A DNA stretch of 64,000 nucleotides from Butyrivibrio sp. INlla21 (GCF_900116875.1 NZ_FPCC01000008.1:1-64000); one strand, 5' to 3'. Counted from the stretch's first letter, positions 42,995-51,054 are shown. Made by a program: numbers and translations. Notes: generated by a model from the sequence alone, not told the origin.

Positions 42995-43546
42995 TCAAAT
43001 TGCCGATAACGAGATAACCATCTCGGCTGTCTCCTTTAAACTCGTTCCGGAATCCATGGCACACTTCTGAAGATATTTGTGAGCTTCGGGCTCCGTCATA
43101 TGGTGTCTGTCCATCAGGATCTCTTTTGCCTGATTAATTATCTTCTTATCTTCATCGGATCTGCCTTGTTTAGCCTTCTCTTTGGCCTTCTTCCTGCTCC
43201 TGGTAACGCCCTCGAGCATGAGCTCAAGGGTGGAAAAGAGATCGGCCTTCTTAAGAGGTGTCGGCAGGTAGACGAGCTTGTCGCCGCTGTTATCTATCGG
43301 GGCTTTATCGGGGGAGGCTATCATGAGCATCTGGAAAAACTTGGGGAGGTCGACGGCAAGCTCAGAATAGAGCATGTCACTTAAGCGGTAGCCGCAAATA
43401 ACGACTCCGCTTCCAAGGTCTTCCATAGCGGAAAGAGCCTGCGCTCCCGAAGTGCAGGTTACAATTCCGTCATATCCGCCACGGCTCAATATGCTTTTGA
43501 AATTTTGCGCATCTTCCGATTTTGCAAAAGCAATGATAATGTTCAC
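42995..43546 (-). CDS. ANTAR-domain response regulator (NitR/GlnR-like)
   Basis: 183 residues. Residues 1-115 look like a degenerate receiver domain (MNIIIAFAKSEDAQNFKSIL, LVYLPTPLKKADLF). Residues 130-183 form an ANTAR RNA-binding domain (IINQAKEILMDRHHMTEPEA, HKYLQKCAMDSGTSLKETAE). ANTAR proteins prevent termination at paired hairpins in target mRNAs. It is 19 bp downstream of glnA, the arrangement seen in Clostridium acetobutylicum (nitR), so nitrogen control is the likely job. The usual phospho-acceptor aspartate is not obvious. Confidence 0.85.
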   Translation of the reverse strand: MNIIIAFAKSEDAQNFKSILSRGGYDGIVTCTSGAQALSAMEDLGSGVVICGYRLSDMLYSELAVDLPKFFQMLMIASPDKAPIDNSGDKLVYLPTPLKKADLFSTLELMLEGVTRSRKKAKEKAKQGRSDEDKKIINQAKEILMDRHHMTEPEAHKYLQKCAMDSGTSLKETAEMVISLSAI

Positions 43547-43565
43547 TGATAAGCCTCAGACTTCC

Positions 43566-44912
43566 TTAGAAAATGTTCAGGTATCTACCGATCTCCCACT
43601 GAGTTACGCAGGTGCGGAAGTCTTTCCACTCCTTGCGCTTTGCGTCGAGTATCTTATTAAATATGGAATGTCCGAGAACTTCTTTTACAAATTCATCGTC
43701 CTGATATGCGTCGATCGCTTCGCCGAGTGTCATGGGAAGTGTCTCAAGTCCGCTCTCTCTGAGGTCGTCGTAGGTTGCGTTCTTGAGATTGTCGCCAAGC
43801 TCCTCGGGAGGAGTCATCTTCTTTTCGATTCCGTCCATGCCTGCTGCGAGGATAAGTGCGATCGCAAGGTAAGGATTGCAGGTTGAATCGGGGTTTCTGA
43901 GTTCGATTCTTGTGTCCTTGCCGCGCTTTGAAGGTATTCTGATAAGAGCGCTTCTGTTGGCGCCTGAAGAAGACCATGAGATGTTGACCGGTGCATCGTA
44001 GCCGGGAACAAGTCTCTTATATGAATTGACGATGGGGTTTGTGACAAGTGTCATTGCCTTAACGTGGCTGAGAACGCCGGCGATGAAGTACTTGGCTGTA
44101 TCGGAAAGTTCTCCCTTATCGTCTACAAATACGTTATCTCCGTTCTTATCATGTGCGATTATGTTGATGTGCATGCCCGAACCGCTGATTCCTTCTGTGG
44201 GCTTAGGCATGAATGTTGCGTAGAGGCCGTGCTTCTTGGCAATTGTCTTAACTGCCATTCTGAAAGTCATAATCATGTCTGCAGTGCGCTCGGCGTCTTC
44301 TTCTCTAAAGTCGATCTCGTGCTGTGCGGGTGCGATCTCATGATGTGAAGATGAGATGTCGAAGCCGAGTTCCTCGAGATTGAGAATGATGTCTCTTCTT
44401 ACGTTCTCGCCCTGATCTGCGGGAGCAACGTCAAAGTATCCGCCTTTTTCATGTGTCTTGTTGGTCGGTCTTCCTTCGTCGTCGTAATCAAATAAGAAGA
44501 ACTCGGGCTCGGGATTAAGCTTGAAGCTAAGGCCCATTTTCTCAGCTCTTTTTACAACTTCATGAAGAACGTTCCTTGAATCTCCCATGAAAGGCTTGCC
44601 GTCAACCGTATATACGTTGCAGAACATTCTCGCAACCTTGCCTGACTGCGGTCTCCAAGGATATATCTCGAAGCTGTCTAGATCGGGATAGAGATACATG
44701 TCGCTCTCATCGCTTCTTACAAAGCCTTCTACGGACACGCCGTCAAACATGCACTCGTTGTTAAGCGCAAACTCAAGCTGGCTCGCAGCGATCGCGATGT
44801 TCTTGGGTATTCCGAATATGTCGCAGAACTGCAGTCTTATGAAAGCTACGTCCTCTTCCTCAACGATGCGGAAAATATCTTCTTTGGTATATTTGCTCAT
44901 ACTGACCTCCAT
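43566..44912 (-). CDS. glnA: Glutamine synthetase type I
   Basis: 448 residues, usual for GSI-alpha. Visible motifs include EFFLFDYD and HHEIAPAQHEIDFRE (metal and glutamate site), KPTEGISGSGMHINI (ATP region), VNSYKRLVPGYDAPVNISWS, RIPSKRGKDTRIELRNPDST and the glutamate-flap region. It joins ammonium and glutamate using ATP. The adenylylation-site tyrosine context of GSI-beta is absent, as expected in Firmicutes. It is followed by the ANTAR regulator. Confidence 0.97.
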   Translation of the reverse strand: MEVSMSKYTKEDIFRIVEEEDVAFIRLQFCDIFGIPKNIAIAASQLEFALNNECMFDGVSVEGFVRSDESDMYLYPDLDSFEIYPWRPQSGKVARMFCNVYTVDGKPFMGDSRNVLHEVVKRAEKMGLSFKLNPEPEFFLFDYDDEGRPTNKTHEKGGYFDVAPADQGENVRRDIILNLEELGFDISSSHHEIAPAQHEIDFREEDAERTADMIMTFRMAVKTIAKKHGLYATFMPKPTEGISGSGMHINIIAHDKNGDNVFVDDKGELSDTAKYFIAGVLSHVKAMTLVTNPIVNSYKRLVPGYDAPVNISWSSSGANRSALIRIPSKRGKDTRIELRNPDSTCNPYLAIALILAAGMDGIEKKMTPPEELGDNLKNATYDDLRESGLETLPMTLGEAIDAYQDDEFVKEVLGHSIFNKILDAKRKEWKDFRTCVTQWEIGRYLNIF

Positions 44913-44958
44913 TTTTATATTGTTTCACCATTCAGATCTTCAGTAACAAACGTCTGTC

Positions 44959-45558
44959 TTATCCAAGTTCCTCTATACGTGCCTTAATATATTCTTCAAT
45001 TATATCCACGGTTTTATCGATGCCGAGCTTGGAGCTGTTTATTGAAAAATCGTAGAGTCTCGAATCGCCCCATTTTCCCTGACAATGATAGTTGTGGTAA
45101 CGCTTTCTCTTTTTATCCTTCTTAAGTATGAATCTCTTGGCGTCCTCTTCGCTTAGTCCGTAGACTTCCATGACGCGTTCGATCTTTTTATCCATGTCAC
45201 CTAATATAAAGAAGGAAATGAGTCCCGGATACTTCTTGAGTTTGGTCTCGGAACATCTTCCGATCACGACAAAGGATTCGCCGCTCTTGGCCTTGTCTTC
45301 AAGAAAATCGAACTGCATCTCGGAGATATTGTCCTCGATGGAATTGCTGTATCCTTTAACCCGTCTTGATAAAAAGACATTCTTGGGGGTTTCGTTGTAT
45401 TTCTCCACGGAATCGATTGTCATCCCCATTCTCTGTGCGATCTCCGTGATCAGATGACGGTCGTATATAGGAAGCTCAAATCTCTTAGCCAGTTCTTCGG
45501 CGATAACTCGCCCGCCGCTTCCGAATTCACGTCCGACTGAAATAATAATCTGTGACAT
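44959..45558 (-). CDS. Cytidylate kinase-like family protein
   Basis: 199 residues from the ATG after GGGAGGGTGATT. The P-loop region IISVGREFGSGGRVIAEELA is like that of cytidylate kinases, but the rest (IYDRHLITEIAQRMG, FVVIGRCSETKLKKYPGLIS, RYHNYHCQGKWGDSRLYDFS) belongs to the cytidylate kinase-like family common in Clostridia whose substrate is not known. It lies 46 bp upstream of glnA. Confidence 0.85.
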   Translation of the reverse strand: MSQIIISVGREFGSGGRVIAEELAKRFELPIYDRHLITEIAQRMGMTIDSVEKYNETPKNVFLSRRVKGYSNSIEDNISEMQFDFLEDKAKSGESFVVIGRCSETKLKKYPGLISFFILGDMDKKIERVMEVYGLSEEDAKRFILKKDKKRKRYHNYHCQGKWGDSRLYDFSINSSKLGIDKTVDIIEEYIKARIEELG

Positions 45559-45619
45559 AATCACCCTCCCGTTGATGCCAACATGTAAGCTTTCTGTGCC
45601 CTGTCTTTTGGCACCTATA

Positions 45620-46972
45620 TCATAAGTATATTATAAACAAATATATTGTTGAAACCAGCAAAATTATTACTGTTGCAGGTGCAAGTTTCTTGCAATAGCG
45701 TCCCCATGTTACGGGGTGTCCGCTCTTGGCTGCAACTGAGGTTCCTACTACGTTTGCAGACGCTCCGATCGGTGTTGCGCTTCCGCCTATGTCGGTACCT
45801 ATGGCAAGTGCCCATGCAAGTGTTGTTATAGGCATTCCGGATGCTGCGGAGAGGTTCTTTATGACGGGAACCATCGTTGCCGCGAAAGGAATGTTGTCCA
45901 CAAAGGCGCTGGCGATAGCGGATACCCAGAGAATGATGGCGATCATAAGTCTCTTGTTTCCGCCGCTTATGCTCTCGATAAACATAGCGATCTTATCGAG
46001 AATCTGCGTCTCTTCAAGTCCGCTTACGACAATAAATAATCCGATGAAAAAGACAAGAGTCTTGTAATCAACTTTTTTGAGAAGTTCAAGCGCGTGCTTT
46101 CCCGCTGTAAGGAGCGTGAGCGCTCCGATGAAAAGACCTATCGTTGCAACGGTAAGGTGAGTTGTGCCGTGCGTTACGAGAAGAATAACCGCGCATGCGA
46201 AAATAACGCTACTTATAATGAAGTCTTTTTTATTCGTAATTGCTTCCGAAGGATCGGGGAGCTTGCTGATATCTATCTTCTCTGCTTTCTTAGAAACAAG
46301 CTCTTTTCTGAATGCAAAATACAGGAAAACGATAGCCACAACAAGGCCTATTCCCGCTGCAATACCTGTGTTTGTAAGGAAATCAAAGAATGATAAACCA
46401 AGTGAAGTACCGATGATGATGTTCGGGGGATCTCCGCACATGGTCGCACTTCCGCCAAGATTGGCGCAGAAAATCTCCGAAAGAATCATCGGTAAAGGAT
46501 TGAAGTCCAAGAGCTGTGCGAGTTCTACGGTTACGGCCGCAAGGAACATGATAACCGTGATGCTGTCGATGAACATCGAAAGAACGGCGGCCATTATAGT
46601 AAAGGTGATAAAGATCGGAATTGTTTTGCATTTGACAAGAAAAGCAATTTTCATGCAGAGCCAGCGGAAGAATCCCGCCTTTGCCATGCCTTCTACCATC
46701 ACCATCATTCCGGCGATGAATAAGATGGTCGCCCAGTTGATACCTGCGCTTTCGCTTTCCTCAAGCTGATACCAGAAATCTCTTGTAAAGAAATCTTTAA
46801 ATGCGAGTGTATTGAGTATGGCATTTAAATTGCCCATACAAATTCCAAATACGACGGTAAGTGTGAGAATACCACTTCCCAGTGTTACGTAGTGCCTCTC
46901 AATCTTATCAAGAACGATCATAACGAACATTCCGATAAAGATTATTACGGCAAAAATCTGTGCTGCTAACAA
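45620..46972 (-). CDS. ArsB/NhaD-type SLC13 family membrane transporter
   Basis: 450 residues with about 11-12 hydrophobic segments. Two inverted halves carry the SLC13/ArsB-NhaD signatures NLGGSATMCGDPPNIIIGTS and GTDIGGSATPIGASANVVGT. The family moves anions such as arsenite or dicarboxylates, or exchanges Na+/H+. The substrate cannot be told. The leader is about 145 bases with a strong hairpin (47067-47099) just after the predicted transcription start. Confidence 0.85.
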   Translation of the reverse strand: MLAAQIFAVIIFIGMFVMIVLDKIERHYVTLGSGILTLTVVFGICMGNLNAILNTLAFKDFFTRDFWYQLEESESAGINWATILFIAGMMVMVEGMAKAGFFRWLCMKIAFLVKCKTIPIFITFTIMAAVLSMFIDSITVIMFLAAVTVELAQLLDFNPLPMILSEIFCANLGGSATMCGDPPNIIIGTSLGLSFFDFLTNTGIAAGIGLVVAIVFLYFAFRKELVSKKAEKIDISKLPDPSEAITNKKDFIISSVIFACAVILLVTHGTTHLTVATIGLFIGALTLLTAGKHALELLKKVDYKTLVFFIGLFIVVSGLEETQILDKIAMFIESISGGNKRLMIAIILWVSAIASAFVDNIPFAATMVPVIKNLSAASGMPITTLAWALAIGTDIGGSATPIGASANVVGTSVAAKSGHPVTWGRYCKKLAPATVIILLVSTIYLFIIYL

Positions 46973-47066
46973 TGTATAACCTCCTGCTGTCTGAAACCTT
47001 ATGTCTTATCGGGGATTCCACCAAGCTCGCTTGAACTTACGCTTTTGTCCCGCATAACATAAAATA

Positions 47067-47099
47067 GGCGTCCCATCTGATTTTTCTAGATGAAACGCC
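47067..47099 (-). terminator. Terminator-like hairpin in the transporter leader
   Basis: GGCGTTTCATCT and AGATGGGACGCC pair with a small internal bulge and are followed on the minus strand by TATTTTATG. It lies about 18 bases after the predicted start of transcription and 95 bases before the transporter gene, so it may attenuate expression. Confidence 0.5.
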
Positions 47100-47123
47100 C
47101 TTGTTTCAAAAAAATATGCCTCC

Positions 47124-47152
47124 ATGATAACACCGCAGGCGGAAATAGACAA
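47124..47152 (-). promoter_or_regulatory. Sigma-A promoter for the transporter gene
   Basis: TTGTCT, 17 bases, TATCAT on the minus strand. The remainder of the 366-bp gap (46973-47338) shows nothing else on the minus strand. Confidence 0.55.
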
Positions 47153-47249
47153 TGTGCAGGATGACCAATATAATTCGGTGGCGGGGCGGATTTGTTTTAT
47201 ATCTTGACAGCGTGGAGGGCGGAGTTTGATGGGTATTTGCTTTTTCGGG

Positions 47250-47278
47250 TTGACACCGGGCGGGGCTTGTCGTAATAT
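47250..47278 (+). promoter_or_regulatory. Strong sigma-A promoter for the small peptide gene
   Basis: Perfect TTGACA, 17 bases, TAATAT. It is the best sigma-A promoter match seen in the window and points at the 22-codon frame at 47339. Confidence 0.75.
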
Positions 47279-47338
47279 AATGTTATGTATATGAAATATT
47301 TATTTCACAAATATAATGCATAAAAGGAGAGAATATAC

Positions 47339-47407
47339 ATGAGATTATTAAATAAGTTGCCCCAGAGCTGGCAAGATTTCTTTTGGAATTGTTTTATCAT
47401 CGCGTAA
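47339..47407 (+). CDS. Candidate 22-residue peptide gene
   Basis: ATG 47339 follows an AAAGGAGA site at 47323-47330 with 8-base spacing, downstream of a consensus promoter. The frame encodes 22 residues, starting MRLLNKLPQSW and ending FFWNCFIIA, then TAA: a basic N-terminus and a Trp/Phe/Ile-rich tail with one Cys. A hairpin that looks like a terminator follows at 47454-47481, making a self-contained transcription unit. It could be a membrane-active toxin, signal or leader peptide. I know of no match. Confidence 0.5.
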   Translation: MRLLNKLPQSWQDFFWNCFIIA

Positions 47408-47453
47408 GGCTGTAATATTTATTAACTAATGCCATTTTTGTTTTTAAGTATGA

Positions 47454-47481
47454 GGCTGTCCATCTATATTGGTGGGCAGCC
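47454..47481 (+). terminator. Hairpin after the small peptide gene
   Basis: GGCTGTCCA pairs with TGGGCAGCC (one G-T pair) around a 10-base loop, followed by TTGTT. A plausible weak terminator. Confidence 0.55.
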
Positions 47482-47497
47482 TTGTTAATGTATCTTG

Positions 47498-47890
47498 CAC
47501 CGCCCGGATTGTCATTTTTTGTTTCAGGCGGTGCTTCCGCAAGTTTTTGCACCGCCGCAAACCGCAATTTTCTCTGCAGGCGGTGTTTTCCTTCCGTTCC
47601 GCACCGCCCGGAGCGACATTTTTCGTTTCTGGCGGTGCTTCCGCAAGTTTTTGCACCGCCGCAAACCGCAATTTTCTCTGCAGGCGGTGTTTTCTTTCCG
47701 TTCCGCACCGCCCGGAGCGACATTTTTCGTTTCTGGCGGTGTTTCTGCAAGTTTTCGCACCGCCGCAAACCGCAATTTTCTCTGCAGGCGGTGCATGCTT
47801 TACGGGCCCCGGCGCACTTTCTCTTTTCCAACCGTAATGCGCCGCTACTTTTTACGGGCTCGTGAGCACATTCTCTTTTCACCCCGTAAT
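47498..47890. repeat. Array of GC-rich stem-loops, three 104-bp repeats plus two related units
   Basis: Three tandem units begin at 47498, 47601 and 47705. Each has two hairpins whose arms are GCACCGCC and GGCGGTG(C), with loops of about 20-26 bases rich in T (CATTTTTCG, CAAGTTTTTG, CAATTTTCTC). They are followed by two similar elements (about 47810-47843 and 47855-47890) with TTACGG/CCGTAA arms and a shared CTCTTTTC loop. Open frames on both strands here are by-products of the repeat. No protein gene is supported between 47408 and 48018. Confidence 0.75.
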
Positions 47891-47967
47891 CCCTTAACTT
47901 CTTTCTTATTTTCCACGCTGCTCTCTTAACTTGCCGCGGCCGCGTGCCGATATATATTATGAAATAT

Positions 47968-48000
47968 CACCGCGCCGGAAGTCTTCTTCCGGCCACGGTG
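47968..48000. terminator. Hairpin upstream of the EF-hand protein gene
   Basis: CACCG-CCGGAAG-TCTT-CTTCCGG-CGGTG nested stems without a T-run. It may be a final terminator of the repeat region or a leader structure. Confidence 0.45.
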
Positions 48001-48018
48001 TATTGGGCTACGGAAAGC

Positions 48019-48111
48019 ATGGATCTTCAAGGAGGATATCAAATCTTCAGCTTTGAAGGTTCACTTTTTTTGCGCAAAATGTGCACCTTCAGGGCTACCG
48101 ATCGGAGGTAA
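48019..48111 (+). CDS. Possible upstream small frame (30 codons)
   Basis: ATG 48019 is preceded closely by GGAAAG and opens a frame that includes an internal AAGGAGGATATC and ends at TAA 48109-48111, five bases before the EF-hand gene start. The position suits translational coupling, but the ribosome site spacing is poor and there is no family match. Confidence 0.2.
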   Translation: MDLQGGYQIFSFEGSLFLRKMCTFRATDRR

Positions 48112-48116
48112 GAACC

Positions 48117-49187
48117 ATGAAAATTGCACAAAGTAACGTCAACCTGGTGTCGACTTCGAAGCACTACGAGAGTAATCTTGCAGAGTTTTCGAGCGGCATC
48201 GCAGTCTACGGAAAATTCCAAGGGAATCTGGAAGCGCAGCAAAAAAAGACATTGGATACTATAAACTCGATTTCCCTGAAAAACACGGAATTATCCGGGG
48301 AGGGCACTGCGCTGGGAAGTGAGAATTACAATTCTCTAAAGCCCACAAAATCTGCGCAGCTAAGCCCAACCGAACAATCTCTTGCCGAGCAGTTAATGGC
48401 GATCAGGACATCTCTTTTGGATCAGATCCTGAAGTTCATGCAAAGGCTCGGCGGCGACAGCAAGTCGGCAAGCTACAATGATATGCTCGGAAAAATGTCG
48501 GGACTTATTCAATCAGGAAGCATGCTGTCTGTGACAACGCTGACGCAAAGTCACATCGAAGAAGAGGAGGTTTTATTTGAAGGCACGGGAACCGCATTCA
48601 CGGAAGATGGGCGCATCATCGATTTCGGAGTCAGTTTTTCCATGTCATCAAAGCTCGTTGAATCGGCAGGATTAAGTTTCGCTCAGTCGCTTAACTTCCT
48701 TGATCCGCTCGTTATCAATGTTGGAAGCGATGTAACTACGATCAGCGATCAATCCTTCTATTTCGATCTTGACTGTGACGGAACAGAAGAAAAAATCGCA
48801 AATCTCGCCGATGGCTCGGGATTTCTTGCCCTTGATATCAACAATGACGGCAAGATAAACGACGGCTCGGAGCTCTTCGGAACGCAGAGCGGCAACGGTT
48901 TCAACGATCTTTCCGCTTATGACAAAGACGGCAACGGATGGATCGATGAAAACGACGAGATCTATAACAAACTAAGAGTCTGGATAAGAAATGAAGACGG
49001 AACAGACACTCTTCTTTCACTTAAACAAGCTGATGTCGGCGCGATATACTTAAGAAGCGCCATGACAGATTATCAGCTTCGAGACGGCTCTTTTAACATT
49101 GCAGCGAAGCTTCGCTCAAGCGGAGTATATCTGAAGGAAAGCGGCGGTGCCGGAGTCGTTCAGCAGATCGATCTGGCCGCAAGGTAA
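48117..49187 (+). CDS. EF-hand-type calcium-binding protein
   Basis: 356 residues from the ATG after GGAGGTAAG. The start MKIAQSNVNLVSTSKHYE lacks a signal peptide. Residues about 215-290 contain Asp-rich calcium loops (DLDCDGTEEK, LDINNDGKINDGSELF, DKDGNGWIDENDEIYNKLRV). This domain occurs in many hypothetical proteins of motile Clostridia and in large adhesins. Export by the flagellar system or a non-classical route is possible but unproven. It is alone on the plus strand and closed by a terminator at 49194. Confidence 0.65.
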   Translation: MKIAQSNVNLVSTSKHYESNLAEFSSGIAVYGKFQGNLEAQQKKTLDTINSISLKNTELSGEGTALGSENYNSLKPTKSAQLSPTEQSLAEQLMAIRTSLLDQILKFMQRLGGDSKSASYNDMLGKMSGLIQSGSMLSVTTLTQSHIEEEEVLFEGTGTAFTEDGRIIDFGVSFSMSSKLVESAGLSFAQSLNFLDPLVINVGSDVTTISDQSFYFDLDCDGTEEKIANLADGSGFLALDINNDGKINDGSELFGTQSGNGFNDLSAYDKDGNGWIDENDEIYNKLRVWIRNEDGTDTLLSLKQADVGAIYLRSAMTDYQLRDGSFNIAAKLRSSGVYLKESGGAGVVQQIDLAAR

Positions 49188-49193
49188 AAAAAT

Positions 49194-49240
49194 GGGCGTC
49201 GCCCGAATGAAATATGTTGATTCATTCGGTGCGGTCGCCC
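49194..49240. terminator. Bidirectional terminator
   Basis: GGGCG...CGCCC outer arms and CCGAATGAA/TTCATTCGG inner arms, between the converging EF-hand and tdk genes. Confidence 0.8.
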
Positions 49241-49279
49241 TTATTGTTTGCGTTATATTATTTCCGGTCAACTATTAGG

Positions 49280-49891
49280 TCAAGGATCAACTGCGCGTTC
49301 TCTCTCCCCGTAAACTTCGCCGCTTAAGAAGTGACGTCTGCAAAGTGATACGTAAGATTCGTTTCCGCCCATCATAACCTGCTCGCCCGTGCGAACAATC
49401 TTGCCATCAGCCACTCTTGCATTGAAATGCGCGCGGCGTCCGCACCAGCACACGGTCGGAACTTCTTCTATATAGTTGGCAATCTCCATAAGTCTTTTTG
49501 ATCCGGGAAAAAGATGACTCGTAAAATCTGTACGCAGTCCGTAGCAAATAACGGGAAGATCGTACTTATCAACGACCTGCGCCAAAATATCAACCTGTTC
49601 CTCCGTCAGAAACTGCGCCTCGTCCACGATCACGCAGTCAAGCTGCTTCCAGCCTTCAGACTTTTTGGTAAACCACTCGTTTTTTACTTCATCAATGAAA
49701 TCCTCAACAAATGTTGCCTCTGCGCTGAGTCCCATTCTGGACTTAACGACTTTTTCGCCGTCCCTGTCATCGGTCTTGGGTTTTAAAAGAATGCACTTTT
49801 GTCCCTTCTCGATGTAGTTGTAGCGCACCATCAGCGCATTTGCCGTCTTGGAGCTTCCCATTGCTCCGTACCTGAAATATAACTTTCCCAT
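49280..49891 (-). CDS. tdk: Thymidine kinase
   Basis: 203 residues with the P-loop YGAMGSSKTANALM, the Asp-Glu motif CVIVDEAQFL, CYGLRTDFTSHLFPGSKRLM of the lasso region and zinc-binding cysteines (CWCGRRAHFNAR, SLCRRHF). It phosphorylates thymidine in pyrimidine salvage. GGAGAAGG precedes the ATG, and it lies 12 bp after the mscS gene. Confidence 0.96.
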   Translation of the reverse strand: MGKLYFRYGAMGSSKTANALMVRYNYIEKGQKCILLKPKTDDRDGEKVVKSRMGLSAEATFVEDFIDEVKNEWFTKKSEGWKQLDCVIVDEAQFLTEEQVDILAQVVDKYDLPVICYGLRTDFTSHLFPGSKRLMEIANYIEEVPTVCWCGRRAHFNARVADGKIVRTGEQVMMGGNESYVSLCRRHFLSGEVYGERERAVDP

Positions 49892-49903
49892 ACCTTCTCC
49901 ACT

Positions 49904-50686
49904 TTATTTTTCTTCCGAATTGATGACCACAAGCTTGTTGTAAGGAATCTCGATTCCTTCCTGTGCAAATCGCTTCATTATCTCAACAAGGCAGTCAGAG
50001 CATGCCTTCGGATTTTCCCTGAAATCCCTTGTCTCAACAAGCACACGAAGCGTCACTCCGCTGTCGTCACAGCTCTTGCAAAGCACTGTAGGTCTCATTC
50101 CGTGATGTGACGGATGCGACTCCACAACGTCGGCCATTATGTCCATAGCCTTTTGCATGTCCGTGCCGTAAGCAACCGAAACCACAATAGGAAAAGAAAA
50201 AGACTGCTCCTGCGTATAGTTGATGATAGTCGCCGCGCCCACTGTTGAGTTGGGTATATAGATTATCTCGTTCTGATAAGTCTTGATAACGGTGTGTCTA
50301 AGCGTGATGTTCTCGACAAAGCCGGGATCAATGTTATCAATCTTTATTCTGTCGCCGATGTCAAAAGGTCTTGATTTCGCTGCCGAGATCGCTATTCCCG
50401 CAAACACATTGGATAATGTCGACTGAGCAGCAAGACCGAAGATAGCCGCGATAAGTGCTGATGATCCTGCGAATGTCTTCCACGCATTTTTAAATAAAGG
50501 AATATTGCCGGCGATCGTAAAAAATGCCAATCCCCAGATAGCAGCGATCAATATGCCTCGCAAAAAGACAAGGTGTATCTTGCCGCGAAGCCTTTCCTTG
50601 CTGATATATTTGTTGATCAAAAGATTTATGAAATATGCCAGAATAAGCGGAAGTGCATATTTAAGAAAGTATTCAAGTATCTCCAT
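49904..50686 (-). CDS. MscS family mechanosensitive channel
   Basis: 260 residues from the ATG after GAGGAAATGGACG. About three N-terminal membrane segments precede the pore-lining helix (AAIFGLAAQSTLSNVFAGIA) and the beta domain (RPFDIGDRIKIDNIDPGFVE, ETRDFRENPKACSDC). Such small MscS channels release solutes on hypo-osmotic shock. The start overlaps the stop of the HicB-like gene by 14 bp. Confidence 0.92.
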   Translation of the reverse strand: MEILEYFLKYALPLILAYFINLLINKYISKERLRGKIHLVFLRGILIAAIWGLAFFTIAGNIPLFKNAWKTFAGSSALIAAIFGLAAQSTLSNVFAGIAISAAKSRPFDIGDRIKIDNIDPGFVENITLRHTVIKTYQNEIIYIPNSTVGAATIINYTQEQSFSFPIVVSVAYGTDMQKAMDIMADVVESHPSHHGMRPTVLCKSCDDSGVTLRVLVETRDFRENPKACSDCLVEIMKRFAQEGIEIPYNKLVVINSEEK

Positions 50687-50873
50687 CGTCCATTTCCTCA
50701 AATGCGATCATAGAATCAATAATGTCTTCAAAATCTTCGCGAAGTTCCTCGAGAGTGTCACCCTCATATGTATATATGCGCCCGTCGATCACGACTTCAC
50801 CGGTGTAGTAATCACAGTTTTTGTCGTAGTTGACGGTCCCTTTGTAGCCTTCGTATTCGAATTCTTTTTCCAT
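50673..50873 (-). CDS. HicB-like protein without an adjacent HicA
   Basis: 66 residues from the ATG after GGAGCACC. The fold-typical pattern YEGYKGTVNYDKNCDYYTGE, IYTYEGDTLEELREDFEDII matches the HicB antitoxin partial RNase H-like domain. No HicA toxin and no DNA-binding domain are present next to it. It is translationally coupled to mscS. It may be an orphan antitoxin or a repurposed protein. Confidence 0.7.
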   Translation of the reverse strand: MEKEFEYEGYKGTVNYDKNCDYYTGEVVIDGRIYTYEGDTLEELREDFEDIIDSMIAFEEMDDGDT

Positions 50874-50991
50874 GGTGCTCCGTTTCCGCATGATATTTGC
50901 TCATTTTATATACATGTACATTATATACATATATTTTTTGTACATGTATTTGTAATCCTTATAAGCATTTTATATCATTGAAGCATTAAAA

Positions 50992-51019
50992 AAAAGGGTC
51001 GGTTGCTGCCGACCCTTTT
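50992..51019. terminator. Terminator after hsp20
   Basis: AAAAGGGTCGG/CCGACCCTTTT with a 6-base loop, 36 bp past the hsp20 stop. Confidence 0.9.
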
Positions 51020-51054
51020 CACTCTTATTCAATTCTTAAATTCAATCCGGCGCG

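Noticed and set aside
47000-47012. CCCGATAAG before the transporter as a sigma-D promoter.
   Set aside because: The nearest TAAG lies 21 bases away, outside the allowed spacing; a sigma-A promoter is available at 47124-47152.
47397-47929. Overlapping long open frames on both strands, rich in Cys, Arg and Lys on the minus strand and Phe, Arg and Cys on the plus strand.
   Set aside because: They mirror the 104-bp GC-rich repeat, lack ribosome sites and known domains, and the repeat hairpins explain the sequence better.
48001-48116. c-di-GMP-I riboswitch before the EF-hand gene, suggested by GGGCTACCGATCGG.
   Set aside because: The conserved GCAAA/GGxAAxC core and the paired receptor helices are missing; only a short tail-like word is present.
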